From contig JAUUSE010000003.1 of the NCBI GenBank assembly GCA_030842085.1, positions 8,365-72,364 of the forward strand: 64,000 bases of DNA. Direction: 5' to 3'. Both the position numbers and the translations under genes were made by a program. The stretch is from Timburyella sp030842085 (GTDB taxonomy: Bacteria; Bacillota; Clostridia; Oscillospirales; Acutalibacteraceae). Below are positions 17,570-25,553 of this stretch, piece after piece (the first letter of the stretch is position 1; every line of letters starts with the position of its first letter). The notes beneath the pieces are model-generated. The model was given only the letters and a program-made list of their open reading frames with translations, ran no database searches and was not told the DNA's origin.

Positions 17570-18827
17570 CCTCTCCGATTATCTGCTCTAAATTTGATGC
17601 TATTTTAACGCTTAGTCCCATGCCCGTCAGCCTGCGGAAAAAGCGCATCTGAAGCCCGGTGTCGGCCAGCGGCGACGATATGCTGACAGAGAGCGTATCG
17701 CCAAACGAGCACAGACAAAGCTGCGGCCGCCTTGTGCTTACAAATACGTCGAACAGCCGAATATATTTTGAGGCCTCCGCCGGCCTAGCTATACGCCCGA
17801 TGTTTGAAAAGGCGGAGGTGTCTTGTCGCCCCGCCAAAAGGCCCGCCATGCGCAAAACGGCTATTTTGGCCTGAAGCGGCACAATCTTTGCCAGAGGGTT
17901 GTTTTCAAGAGATGAATACCTGTTTATTATTGCGCCGAGATTTTCCTTTGTAAGCTGACGTTTAAAGGCTGACTTTACATGCCCTATAACTTGATTAAAC
18001 TCCTGCCCGTCTTTTAAAAAGCTGTGCGGCACTGTTATGACGCCGAAGAAATTTCTGGCCGTCTGTGAGGGGAAAAAACGGCGCAAATCGACTGGAACGG
18101 TGATTACTACAGGGCGGCTGCGCTCTCTTACCGCCATGCCGTCGAATATTGAGCACAGCAATACGGCTATTAAAAATTCGCTTAGCGAAGCGCCGCACTT
18201 GTGCGCTTTTTCAAGAACCGCCCCAACGGACATAAAGCCCTCAATAACGCCGAGTCTATTATCCGGCAGACGCTGGCCTTTAATGCGGTATGCTCGGGTA
18301 TGCTTTATTTTGGGAATATATTTTTCTTTATCGTAATATTTGTAAAAGGCGTCTAAATTTTTCTGGTCGCGGGATGCGTTGTAATCATCGAGCGAGCTAT
18401 GGACGCCGTGCTTTTCCGCCAGATAATTAAGAGTCATTGTGCGAAGAAACTGCATGGCACCGCTGCCGTCGGCCAAGGCGTGAAACACCTCTAAATTTAT
18501 TCTTCGCCTAAAAAAGGAAACTCTAAAAAGCAGGCTGTGCCTGTCAATGCTGTAAATGGGACTGCACACGGGAATTCTTTCTTCACATACCTTAGGAGCT
18601 ATGCTGCTTTCTTCAAAATAGTACCAAAACAGCCCCTTCTTTATTGTATAAAGATAATGGGGGAAAGCCTTAACCGTTTTATCCAAAGCATGCTGCAGCA
18701 CATCGCCGTCAACCGGCTCGGTAAGCTCGCAGGCAAAGCGAAAGACCTTGGTGTCCCGCTTAGAGCTGGTGGGTGCAAAGATTTTTGCCGCATTGTCAAG
18801 AGAGCTCCACTGTTTGTTCTTTCTCAT
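17553..18827 (-). CDS. Condensation-domain-like (alcohol) acyltransferase
   Basis: A 424-residue protein of the CoA-dependent acyltransferase/condensation superfamily, often annotated as alcohol acetyltransferase. The active-site motif HxxxDG appears as EVFHALADGSGAMQF (about residues 123-137). VTVPVDLRRFFP and a late segment with VFVSTRRPQLCLCSFGDTLS match the second half of the pseudo-dimeric fold. No signal peptide is present. The gene begins six bases after the alpha/beta hydrolase stop (with AGAGGATAAGG as ribosome binding site) and overlaps the zinc-ribbon membrane protein. The acyl donor and acceptor are unknown. It may be a biosynthetic ester or lipid enzyme rather than a peptide synthetase part. 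Confidence 0.8.
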   Translation of the reverse strand: MRKNKQWSSLDNAAKIFAPTSSKRDTKVFRFACELTEPVDGDVLQHALDKTVKAFPHYLYTIKKGLFWYYFEESSIAPKVCEERIPVCSPIYSIDRHSLLFRVSFFRRRINLEVFHALADGSGAMQFLRTMTLNYLAEKHGVHSSLDDYNASRDQKNLDAFYKYYDKEKYIPKIKHTRAYRIKGQRLPDNRLGVIEGFMSVGAVLEKAHKCGASLSEFLIAVLLCSIFDGMAVRERSRPVVITVPVDLRRFFPSQTARNFFGVITVPHSFLKDGQEFNQVIGHVKSAFKRQLTKENLGAIINRYSSLENNPLAKIVPLQAKIAVLRMAGLLAGRQDTSAFSNIGRIARPAEASKYIRLFDVFVSTRRPQLCLCSFGDTLSVSISSPLADTGLQMRFFRRLTGMGLSVKIASNLEQIIGEDGKNA

Positions 18828-18832
18828 ATGCC

Positions 18833-19756
18833 TTATCCTCTTGATAAAAAGTCGTTAATAATGTCATAAGTCTGCCGTACAAGCTTAAAAGAAGGCGGCA
18901 GCATAAAATATGCGTGCAGCGCGTCTTTCATGCGCACTATTTCTACCTCGTTTCCGGCTTCGAGCAGCTTTTTTCCATACGCTTCTCCCTCGTCGCGCAG
19001 CGGGCAGTATTCCGCCGTAATAATAAGCGTGCGCGGCTGATTTGTAAAATCCGACGCCAGCAGCGGCGCAAAATATGGATTTTTTAAATCCTCATCAGAG
19101 CTGCGGTATAATTCAATGACATTTTGAATTCTCTTAGAGGTTAGGAGGTAGCCATTTCCGTTTTCCCGGACGGAGGGGTAGGGAGATGCATCACTGTGCT
19201 CGCTGTAGGTTGAGGGGTACAGAAGGATTTGACGCTTGGGCAGAAATTCTCCGCGGTCTCTTGCCATCAGCGACACGGCAGCGGCGAGATTGCCGCCGGC
19301 GCTGTCGCCTATTAAAGTGATATTGTCCGGATGTATACCATAAATATTGCCAAGGAAAAATTCGCGCGCCGCCGCATAGCAGTCCTCCGGCGCGGCGGGA
19401 AATTTGTACTCGGGTGCAAGCCTATAATCTACCAATGCCACAACACATCCCACAGCCTTTGCAAGGTTGGCGCAGACGCCGCTGTAATTTTTTATTCCGC
19501 CGGTAACCCAGCCGCCGCCGTGGAAAAACAGCAGCAGCGAGGCACTATCTCCATTGCCCGGCGTAAATATGCGTACGGGAATATAGGCGCTGCCGCTTTT
19601 TATCTCCCTGTCCAGCATTTTATAATCGTCAGGCTTGCCGCGCAGATATGCGGTAAGTCTTTCTAATCTGCGCTCGGCCTTGTAGCTTTTTTTAACATTA
19701 GGCTCTAAGGCGGTAATCGCCTTAATCGCCGCACGCATTAATTTATTAATGGCCAC
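18833..19756 (-). CDS. Alpha/beta hydrolase of the hormone-sensitive-lipase (GDXG) family
   Basis: About 307 residues. The oxyanion motif HGGGW, the nucleophile elbow GDSAGGN, and the late Asp and His (DALHAYF) of the hydrolase triad are all visible. This family hydrolyses short acyl esters in the cytosol. I start at GTG (19756) because GAAAGGA stands nine bases ahead of it; the frame stays open 6 codons further to a TTG. It is the first gene of a three-gene minus-strand operon with the condensation-like acyltransferase and the zinc-ribbon membrane protein, so it may edit or release the acyl product made by its partner. Confidence 0.9.
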   Translation of the reverse strand: MAINKLMRAAIKAITALEPNVKKSYKAERRLERLTAYLRGKPDDYKMLDREIKSGSAYIPVRIFTPGNGDSASLLLFFHGGGWVTGGIKNYSGVCANLAKAVGCVVALVDYRLAPEYKFPAAPEDCYAAAREFFLGNIYGIHPDNITLIGDSAGGNLAAAVSLMARDRGEFLPKRQILLYPSTYSEHSDASPYPSVRENGNGYLLTSKRIQNVIELYRSSDEDLKNPYFAPLLASDFTNQPRTLIITAEYCPLRDEGEAYGKKLLEAGNEVEIVRMKDALHAYFMLPPSFKLVRQTYDIINDFLSRG

Positions 19757-19963
19757 CGATTTGCATCCTTTCAAAAAATTATATGATTATACTGCGGCTT
19801 ATTTTGCATCAATATTATTTTATAGCTTTTATATGCGGAATATAATTGTTGAAAGCAAAAAAATAAAAAATATATTGAAAGCCATAAATAAAGTTAATGC
19901 TGGATTAATTGCAGCGGCTGTTTTATACTGTAGTAAATAGATTAATTTAAAGGTGATAGTATT

Positions 19964-20857
19964 GTGGTTAGAGATATAGAGCTAAAAACACCAAACGGGG
20001 TCTGCCTGCTGAAGGAATCTGAGGTTAATGTAGCAATACCCGGCATTAGCCGCGATTATACGTTTGTGCAGATATCTGATTTGCATATAGCGGTAAGCGA
20101 TGAAAGCGACAGCGACGCGGGGAAAGAGCGTGCGGAAAAAAGCGAAAAGTTTTGGAGAAGCCAAGGCTGCATCGTCTGCAACAAGGGCTTGGCGGATGAA
20201 TATATTATGAGTCCTTTGGAGGCTAATAATGCGGTAGCTCAGAGAATAAGGCAGATATCTCCGGACATGGTGTTTTTAACGGGCGACATTGTGGATTATG
20301 CCTCTTTGCCAAATCTGCTTTGTGCAAGGCAATATATTAAAGATTTAAGCTGCGAATATATATATGTGCCCGGCAATCATGACATGCTTAATAAAAATCT
20401 GCCCGACAAGGCGAAAAAGGTATTATCAGAGCTTTTGGGAAAGACGCCGGAGTTTTGCGCTTGCTCGCTTAAGGATTTTGACATAATTTCATTGGATGAT
20501 TCAGACGTAGAGATATCAGACAGGCAATTATACCGTATGCAGGAGTGCGTAAAATCAAAGCGTCCCATAATACTTTTAATGCATGTGCCGCTTTTAGCCC
20601 CGGCAGCCCGCGAGCCGGTTTTTAATAAGTGGGGCCCAAACTGGATGATAGGCGAAGAGCAGCAATGCAGCAATAATCGGGCCTTTTTAAAGCTTATAGA
20701 AAATAACAGAGATATTGTAAGGACGGTATTTGCGGGACATGTACATATCGCGACGGGTGATGCTGAAAATCATGCCGATGGCATAGTACAGTACACTGCC
20801 GCGCCGTGCTTTACAGGATTTTTAAGGGTAATAAAGGTAAGCGATAAATTTGAGTAA
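19964..20857 (+). CDS. Calcineurin-like metallophosphoesterase
   Basis: A 297-residue protein with all five metallophosphoesterase motifs in order: DLHIAVSD (Asp-x-His), LTGDIVDYA, VPGNHDML, LMHVPLL and FAGHVHIATGD. The two-metal site is thus complete. There is no signal peptide, so it should act in the cytosol. The start is GTG with AAAGGTGA ahead. It ends in a clear terminator and is a single-gene unit. The substrate (phosphodiester, nucleotide or protein) cannot be assigned. Confidence 0.9.
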   Translation: MVRDIELKTPNGVCLLKESEVNVAIPGISRDYTFVQISDLHIAVSDESDSDAGKERAEKSEKFWRSQGCIVCNKGLADEYIMSPLEANNAVAQRIRQISPDMVFLTGDIVDYASLPNLLCARQYIKDLSCEYIYVPGNHDMLNKNLPDKAKKVLSELLGKTPEFCACSLKDFDIISLDDSDVEISDRQLYRMQECVKSKRPIILLMHVPLLAPAAREPVFNKWGPNWMIGEEQQCSNNRAFLKLIENNRDIVRTVFAGHVHIATGDAENHADGIVQYTAAPCFTGFLRVIKVSDKFE

Positions 20858-20874
20858 ATAAAATTTCCAACATA

Positions 20875-20927
20875 AAAAAGCGCCGTTAAAATCTAATCCA
20901 TGCGGATATGGCTTTAATGGCGCTTTT
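20875..20927 (+). terminator. Terminator after the metallophosphoesterase
   Basis: AAAAGCGCCGTTAAA pairs with TTTAATGGCGCTTTT around a 20-base loop. Confidence 0.8.
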
Positions 20928-21116
20928 CAGATTGCAGAAAAGGAGGAGCAAGGAACGGACAGATGACGCGTTTTTTGACGCAGACAAATACGTCGGAACA
21001 AAGTCCGCTTTACTCCGACGTGGGAAGTATTGACAAAAAAATACATGCTATAAACACGGGCGGCAAGGCAAAAGAAAAAGCCGCCCTTCAAAGCCGCTTC
21101 AATACTGGGCTTATAA

Positions 21117-21169
21117 CAAAAACACCATTGATGTTCAAACCTTACGGGTTCGGATTTCAATGGTGTTTT
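21117..21169 (-). terminator. Hairpin overlapping the integrase-tail remnant
   Basis: On the minus strand AAACACCATTGA pairs with TCAATGGTGTTTTTG, with inner AACC/GGTT pairing. The T tail suggests the terminator of the former integrase gene. Confidence 0.6.
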
Positions 21170-21191
21170 CATGTTGCATTTCGTGTTGCAT
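21135..21191 (-). pseudogene. C-terminal tail of a tyrosine integrase (remnant)
   Basis: The minus-strand frame from an internal ATG reads MQHEMQHENTIEIRTRKV and then TGA, directly over a terminator hairpin. I recognise this as the type of tail that ends phage/ICE tyrosine recombinases in Clostridia, but this rests on memory and not a search. The frame is closed by a stop six codons upstream and the recombinase catalytic domain is absent. It lies 350 bases from a duplicated tRNA 3' end, as expected for the scar of an element that used this tRNA as target. Confidence 0.45.
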
Positions 21192-21541
21192 TTTTATTGT
21201 TATTCAATAAGTTTTTATCTTGTAAAAAAGACAACAAAAGCGAAAAAATCCGCATGAATATGCCATTTTAGCATAACCATGCGGTTCTTCTCAATGGCAA
21301 GAGGCAACAAAAAAGATATTTTGTCTTTTCACTGTATGGATATGAACTCGTGTGAATTCTTTGGGCTATTAAAGGCAAGATTAACGCCGTGGGTACAGTG
21401 ATAAAATAAAAAACCGAACCTGAACGCGAACACGCATCCAGGCTCAGCATGGTGGTTGTGGTAAGGATAAATCACTGCCTTTTCGAGCAAAAAAGTAAAA
21501 AAAGATGAGGAACCTAAAACGAATTAGGTCCAGCATTATGC

Positions 21542-21562
21542 TGGTGCGAGTGATGGGACTTG
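21542..21562 (-). repeat. Second copy of the tRNA-Leu 3' end (candidate attachment site)
   Basis: These 21 bases are identical to 21715-21735, which is the 3' end of tRNA-Leu including CCA and part of the T arm. Identity stops on both sides. Duplication of a tRNA 3' end is the usual mark left by tyrosine-recombinase integration. Confidence 0.65.
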
Positions 21563-21674
21563 GGTGTTGCTCTAAGCAGTCACTTTCAGTAACCCTCCCA
21601 GCGGCTGATATTATTTTATTGGTATTCATATTCCAAGAGCAATTTAGTGGGTTCGCACCCACCTGCTCTCCACG

Positions 21675-21712
21675 TAAAAAAACAACACCGCTCACGAGTA
21701 GCGGTGTTGTTT
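21675..21712 (-). terminator. Terminator of tRNA-Leu
   Basis: On the minus strand ACAACACCGCT pairs with AGCGGTGTTGT and T7 follows. It begins a few bases after the CCA end. Confidence 0.9.
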
Positions 21713-21714
21713 TA

Positions 21715-21799
21715 TGGTGCGAGTGATGGGACTTGAACCCATACGCCATATGACACACGCCCCTCAAACGTGCCTGTCTGCCGGTTCCAGCACACTCGC
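21715..21799 (-). tRNA. tRNA-Leu (anticodon GAG)
   Basis: A class II tRNA read on the minus strand. The acceptor GCGAGTG pairs with CACTCGC, followed by discriminator A and encoded CCA (21715-21717). The anticodon stem CACGT/GCGTG closes the loop TTGAGGG, giving GAG, which reads CUC and CUU leucine codons. A long variable arm and the T arm ATGGG-TTCAAGT-CCCAT are present. It stands alone between its own promoter and terminator. Confidence 0.95.
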
Positions 21800-21827
21800 A
21801 TATTATTTACTTATTATCGCGTTTGAT

Positions 21828-21856
21828 ATTATATCATTCAAAAGTCCGAATGTCAA
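21828..21856 (-). promoter_or_regulatory. Perfect consensus promoter of tRNA-Leu
   Basis: On the minus strand TTGACA (21851-21856), a 17-base spacer and TATAAT (21828-21833), about 29 bases ahead of the mature tRNA 5' end. Confidence 0.9.
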
Positions 21857-21881
21857 CATGACTTTTTAAAGTTGGCAATAT

Positions 21882-21913
21882 AAAAGCAAAGCCAGCTTAA
21901 AGGCTTTGCTTTT
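21882..21913. terminator. Hairpin with A and T flanks
   Basis: AAAAGCAAAGCC pairs with GGCTTTGCTTTT around an 8-base loop. It is symmetrical and could end transcripts in either direction; on the minus strand it lies about 340 bases after ypeB. Confidence 0.6.
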
Positions 21914-22250
21914 ATAAGATGTTTTTATGCGGATGGATAATTGTAACAAAGTGAAATATCTTGTACTTCGGTATAAAATTTATGCTAAAGCTACCGCCCG
22001 CCTTTATAAATGAACATATATAATCCCGTTTGCCGCGCGGATATATCTCACTTTAATAAGATAAGTGAAATACGCTGTAAAATTAACACGCGCATTAATA
22101 AAATTTTACGGAACCGTCCGACTTTTGCAGCGGGTGACCGTTTAAATATGACACGCTTTGCGGAAAGGCAGATGCTTTATAACGTAATGCTTAATATCTA
22201 TATTTTTAAGACGAATTTTAATATAACAATTATAAATTTGCGGCCATCAT

Positions 22251-23618
22251 TTACTTATAGAAGTTTCCGCCTACTGTCTCTATTCTTAAAAGGATTTTTT
22301 CCTCTTCTAAATTATTGGCATTTATAAATACCTGTACTGTTTCTCCGTCTCTGCCCGTGCAGACAAATTCATAACACAGCACTTCAATATAGCCCGGCAC
22401 GGCTATAACGCATAAATTTGATTTTTCCGGCGTCAGATTTGAGCTTAATACTTCCTTAGCCTCGTCGGCGGTGTGATTTATTTTCGACATATCGCGTGCC
22501 TGGTGGGATAAAATATATTCTGAAGCATTGTAATTTACCACTTCTCCCGTATCAAGCGCAACACCGACATTTATTAAATCGGGATAGCATATTACCTCTT
22601 GGCCGCCGCTTGTGTCTATATAAGACATGGAAGCGGTAAGCACCCCTTCATTTACAAAATAGTAATTGACGCCAAAGTTGCCAAGTCCGAGATTTTGCAG
22701 ATAGGCTCTCGCAATATCCATTGCACTGTCATAGCTTATGCTTTCGTTTTCAACCCGGCGCGGATTTGTAATGTACAGCAGATATCCGCCCTTTTTTGTG
22801 ATGCTTATAGATGTGCCGCCGCAGGTAAATCCGTAATATGGTATCTCGCCGTCGTTGACATTTCCAGCAGAAACATTACCCACGTCGACACCGAGAATAT
22901 TGGCGGCTGACTGCCGTGCGGCTTCTTCTGTTATTTCTTCTTTTCCCTCGGTGGCTTTGGGCTCCTGCCCCTGAATATGGTCGGAGTAATAGCCGTCATA
23001 TACTAAAACAGGGAAAATAGCGTCGTCTTCGCTCTCACGTTCGATGTTTTCACCCATCTGCTGCAGCAGCACGGTAGGCTCGCCCTGCGATATATCGCTG
23101 GCAACGTCGCTGTCGCGAAAGTCCTTGTCGCTGGCGGCAAACTGTATTGCGTCTATCTGCGTAGAAATGCTGCTGGCCGTTTCTGAAAGCGTCTTAAGCG
23201 TATTTTTTTCATCATCGGATATTTCATCGCCGCGCAGAGTCTTTTTCGCCAGCTCAAGTGAAAATTCTCCTGCCTGGGACAAAAATTTGTTAAGACCGTT
23301 CATGTATTCATCGCTGACCGGCAGCTGAGACACGCAGCATTTAGCCGAAGCGGTATCGCTGTAGAGCTCGGCGGCAATTTGCGTAAGGGCTGTGCTGGTG
23401 GTGGCATAAGAGCCCTTTTGCAGCAGTATTCGGATGTTGGCGATGTAGTCGGACAAATCGTTAAGCGCACGGTGATAGCCGTATTCCAGCTCCGTTTTGT
23501 AGTTTGACGACAGCACATAGCCGTAATATGCCGCGCCGCCCAGCGCAACTACTATAGCTGATGCAAAGCTTATTATCCTTATAATCCCGCGCCGGGACAT
23601 GCCTTTTATATTTTTCAA
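22251..23618 (-). CDS. ypeB: Spore germination protein YpeB
   Basis: A 455-residue protein with an N-terminal membrane anchor (IISFASAIVVALGGAAYYGYVL, about 13-35). A long helical region follows, then two PepSY-like repeats in the C-terminal half (AARQSAANILGVDVGNVSAG and the later SAMDIARAYLQNLGL). This is the YpeB layout. In Bacillus YpeB stabilises the cortex-lytic enzyme SleB in the spore inner membrane. Here no sleB lies beside it; it is a lone gene with TTG start and a strong AGGAGGAG ribosome binding site. It indicates that the organism, or its recent ancestors, forms spores. Confidence 0.9.
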   Translation of the reverse strand: MKNIKGMSRRGIIRIISFASAIVVALGGAAYYGYVLSSNYKTELEYGYHRALNDLSDYIANIRILLQKGSYATTSTALTQIAAELYSDTASAKCCVSQLPVSDEYMNGLNKFLSQAGEFSLELAKKTLRGDEISDDEKNTLKTLSETASSISTQIDAIQFAASDKDFRDSDVASDISQGEPTVLLQQMGENIERESEDDAIFPVLVYDGYYSDHIQGQEPKATEGKEEITEEAARQSAANILGVDVGNVSAGNVNDGEIPYYGFTCGGTSISITKKGGYLLYITNPRRVENESISYDSAMDIARAYLQNLGLGNFGVNYYFVNEGVLTASMSYIDTSGGQEVICYPDLINVGVALDTGEVVNYNASEYILSHQARDMSKINHTADEAKEVLSSNLTPEKSNLCVIAVPGYIEVLCYEFVCTGRDGETVQVFINANNLEEEKILLRIETVGGNFYK

Positions 23619-24151
23619 AATTTTCTCCTCCTATAAACCATAAAGACTTTCGGCAAAAAAGCATACGCAAGGCCGAGATGTATTTGCGAAATGCCGCATT
23701 GCCGCCGAGCAAAATTAACGTGTTAATTATTTCGGCTGTCCGCGTTTGAGTATATTTGCAAGGCGCGGCAAAATCAGCGGAAAAATGTTTTTGCAATATT
23801 TGAACCAAGCTCCGCGCTGCTGCTGTGCGCAAAATCAGCGCCCAAAGCCTAATAGCCGCATTTGTATATGGGGCCGCGGCGCTTTACATTTGCAAGTATC
23901 TGCCGCCAGTTTTGCGATAAAATTTTGCCGTATTTATTTTTAGTTTTCATACCGAAAACAGGTCATGAAAAAGCTAAAATATTTTTATGGCCTAAACTTT
24001 GCCGGCGGCTTTAAAATATTATTAAATTTATTTTTTCTTATAATGGATAAAATATTCTTTAATGTAAAGATTTGTGGTTGAAGCAGAGACATTTTTATTG
24101 TATAATAAAAATACACAATTTTATGTAAATCTGGCATGGGAGGCGGATGAA
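23619..24151. other. Divergent intergenic region between ypeB and the cysteine desulfurase
   Basis: 533 bases, AT-rich toward the desulfurase, with promoters expected for both directions. A TATAAT hexamer is present near 24040, but I could not pair it with a convincing -35. No other element was recognised. Confidence 0.45.
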
Positions 24152-25282
24152 TTGGTTTATCTTGACAACAGCTCTACCACGCCTGTCTGCCGCCGTGCTA
24201 TAGAAGCGATGAACAAGGTGCTGTGCGAGGATTTTGGTAACGCTTCGTCGCTGCACATGCTGGGAATAGACGCCGAGGGCTATCTTGACGATGCGAGAGT
24301 GTCGGTGGCAAAACGCCTTAGCTGTGAAAGCGGATGCATAACCTTTACCTCCGGCGGGACGGAAGCCAACAACATGGCGGTTTTCGGCGCAGTATCGGCG
24401 CTAAAGAGGTTTGGCAGGCGTATTATTACCTCTGAAATTGAGCATCCGTCTGTGCTTAACGCCTTTAAAGCGCTGGAGAATGAAGGCTACGAGGTAGTAT
24501 GGCTAAAGCCTGATGCATCCGGCAAAATCCGCGAGCGTGATATTTTTGAAGCGGTAAACAGCGAGACGATATTTATAAGCCTTATGTATGTCAACAACGA
24601 AACGGGCGCGCTTCAGCCGGTTGAGTCGGTCGTCGCTGCGGCAAAGTCGGCAGCAGTTCGGTTTGATATGGCGAAAAAGCCGCTGGTGCACTGCGACGCC
24701 GTCCAGGCGTTTGGCAAAATCGACATAAACGTCAAGGCTATGGATATTGATTTAATGAGTGTATCGGCGCATAAGCTGCACGGGCCTAAAGGAGCCGGCG
24801 CGCTTTATATTAAAAATGGAGTAAGAATATCTCCTTTAATGTACGGCGGCGGGCAGGAAAAGGGGCTGCGGCCGGGGACGGAGAATGTTCCGGCAATAGC
24901 CGGATTTGGCGCCGCTGTAGAGGATATTGGAAACATATCTCAAAACTGCGCGGCGGCAAAAGCGCTTAAGGAATATTTATTATTAAGGTTGTCTGAAATA
25001 GAGGGAGTTATAATAAATTCCCCCGCCGACGCACTTCCGTTTATAATAAACATAAGCCTGCCGGGGCACAAGGCCGAGACGCTGCTGCACCGGCTGGAAG
25101 CAAAGGAAATATACGTATCGAGCGGCAGCGCCTGCTCTAAGGGTAAGCTCAGCCACGTGCTTAAAGCGCAGGGCTTGGATGCGGGGATAATAGATTCTTC
25201 AATTAGGATTAGCCTGTCAAGATTTAACACGAATAAAGACATAGACGCGCTTGCACAGGCGCTAAAGGAAATTAAAGGCTGA
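24152..25282 (+). CDS. Cysteine desulfurase (NifS/IscS family, ThiI partner)
   Basis: About 376 residues, PLP-dependent. The N-terminus reads MVYLDNSSTTPVCRRAIEAM as in the family. The PLP lysine lies in VSAHKLHGPKGAG and the catalytic cysteine in SSGSACSKGK. The start is TTG at 24152, chosen because GGGAGG stands eight bases ahead and this gives the conserved YLDNSSTT terminus; the open frame extends 26 codons upstream with no support. It lies 271 bases before thiI. That pairing matches Bacillus NifZ-ThiI, where the desulfurase supplies sulfur for 4-thiouridine in tRNA, so this role is more likely than Fe-S assembly. Confidence 0.93.
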   Translation: MVYLDNSSTTPVCRRAIEAMNKVLCEDFGNASSLHMLGIDAEGYLDDARVSVAKRLSCESGCITFTSGGTEANNMAVFGAVSALKRFGRRIITSEIEHPSVLNAFKALENEGYEVVWLKPDASGKIRERDIFEAVNSETIFISLMYVNNETGALQPVESVVAAAKSAAVRFDMAKKPLVHCDAVQAFGKIDINVKAMDIDLMSVSAHKLHGPKGAGALYIKNGVRISPLMYGGGQEKGLRPGTENVPAIAGFGAAVEDIGNISQNCAAAKALKEYLLLRLSEIEGVIINSPADALPFIINISLPGHKAETLLHRLEAKEIYVSSGSACSKGKLSHVLKAQGLDAGIIDSSIRISLSRFNTNKDIDALAQALKEIKG

Positions 25283-25553
25283 TATGAGCGGCGGTGTCTG
25301 GGATAAATAGGCTGAAAAATTTAAGCTTATAATTATTTGTGCATTAAAAATTAACAAATTATATATTAATTACATGCTGTGTTTGAGATATAATATAGTT
25401 AATTTAACTTAGTCTGACAGTGTAAGACAATTTATACATACTTTTGTATAAAAGCATATGCGGCTGATGCTTTCAGCGATTTTTATTTTGCCGGTGCTTA
25501 CTTGTGAGAGCATATCGGTAAATTTTACTATAATTATTGCTTTGGGGATGTAT
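25283..25553. other. Gap between cysteine desulfurase and thiI
   Basis: 271 AT-rich bases. No terminator is evident, so read-through into thiI is plausible. Confidence 0.4.

Larger units (their letters stand above)
20928..22250. other. Gene-poor tRNA locus with traces of an integrative element
   Basis: About 1.3 kb without an intact protein gene. It holds a tRNA-Leu with its own promoter and terminator, a second copy of the tRNA 3' end, an apparent integrase C-terminal tail, and several hairpins (for example GTCGGA/TCCGAC at about 20990-21018 and GGGCGGC/GCCGCCC at about 21058-21087). Open frames here are short and have no ribosome binding sites. Confidence 0.6.

Noticed and set aside
20963..21271. 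102-codon plus-strand gene near the tRNA locus
   Set aside because: It crosses several hairpins and the antisense integrase tail, and has no clear family features.
21444..21767. 107-codon minus-strand gene
   Set aside because: It runs across the tRNA-Leu 3' end, its terminator and the duplicated tRNA end, so it is a chance frame.
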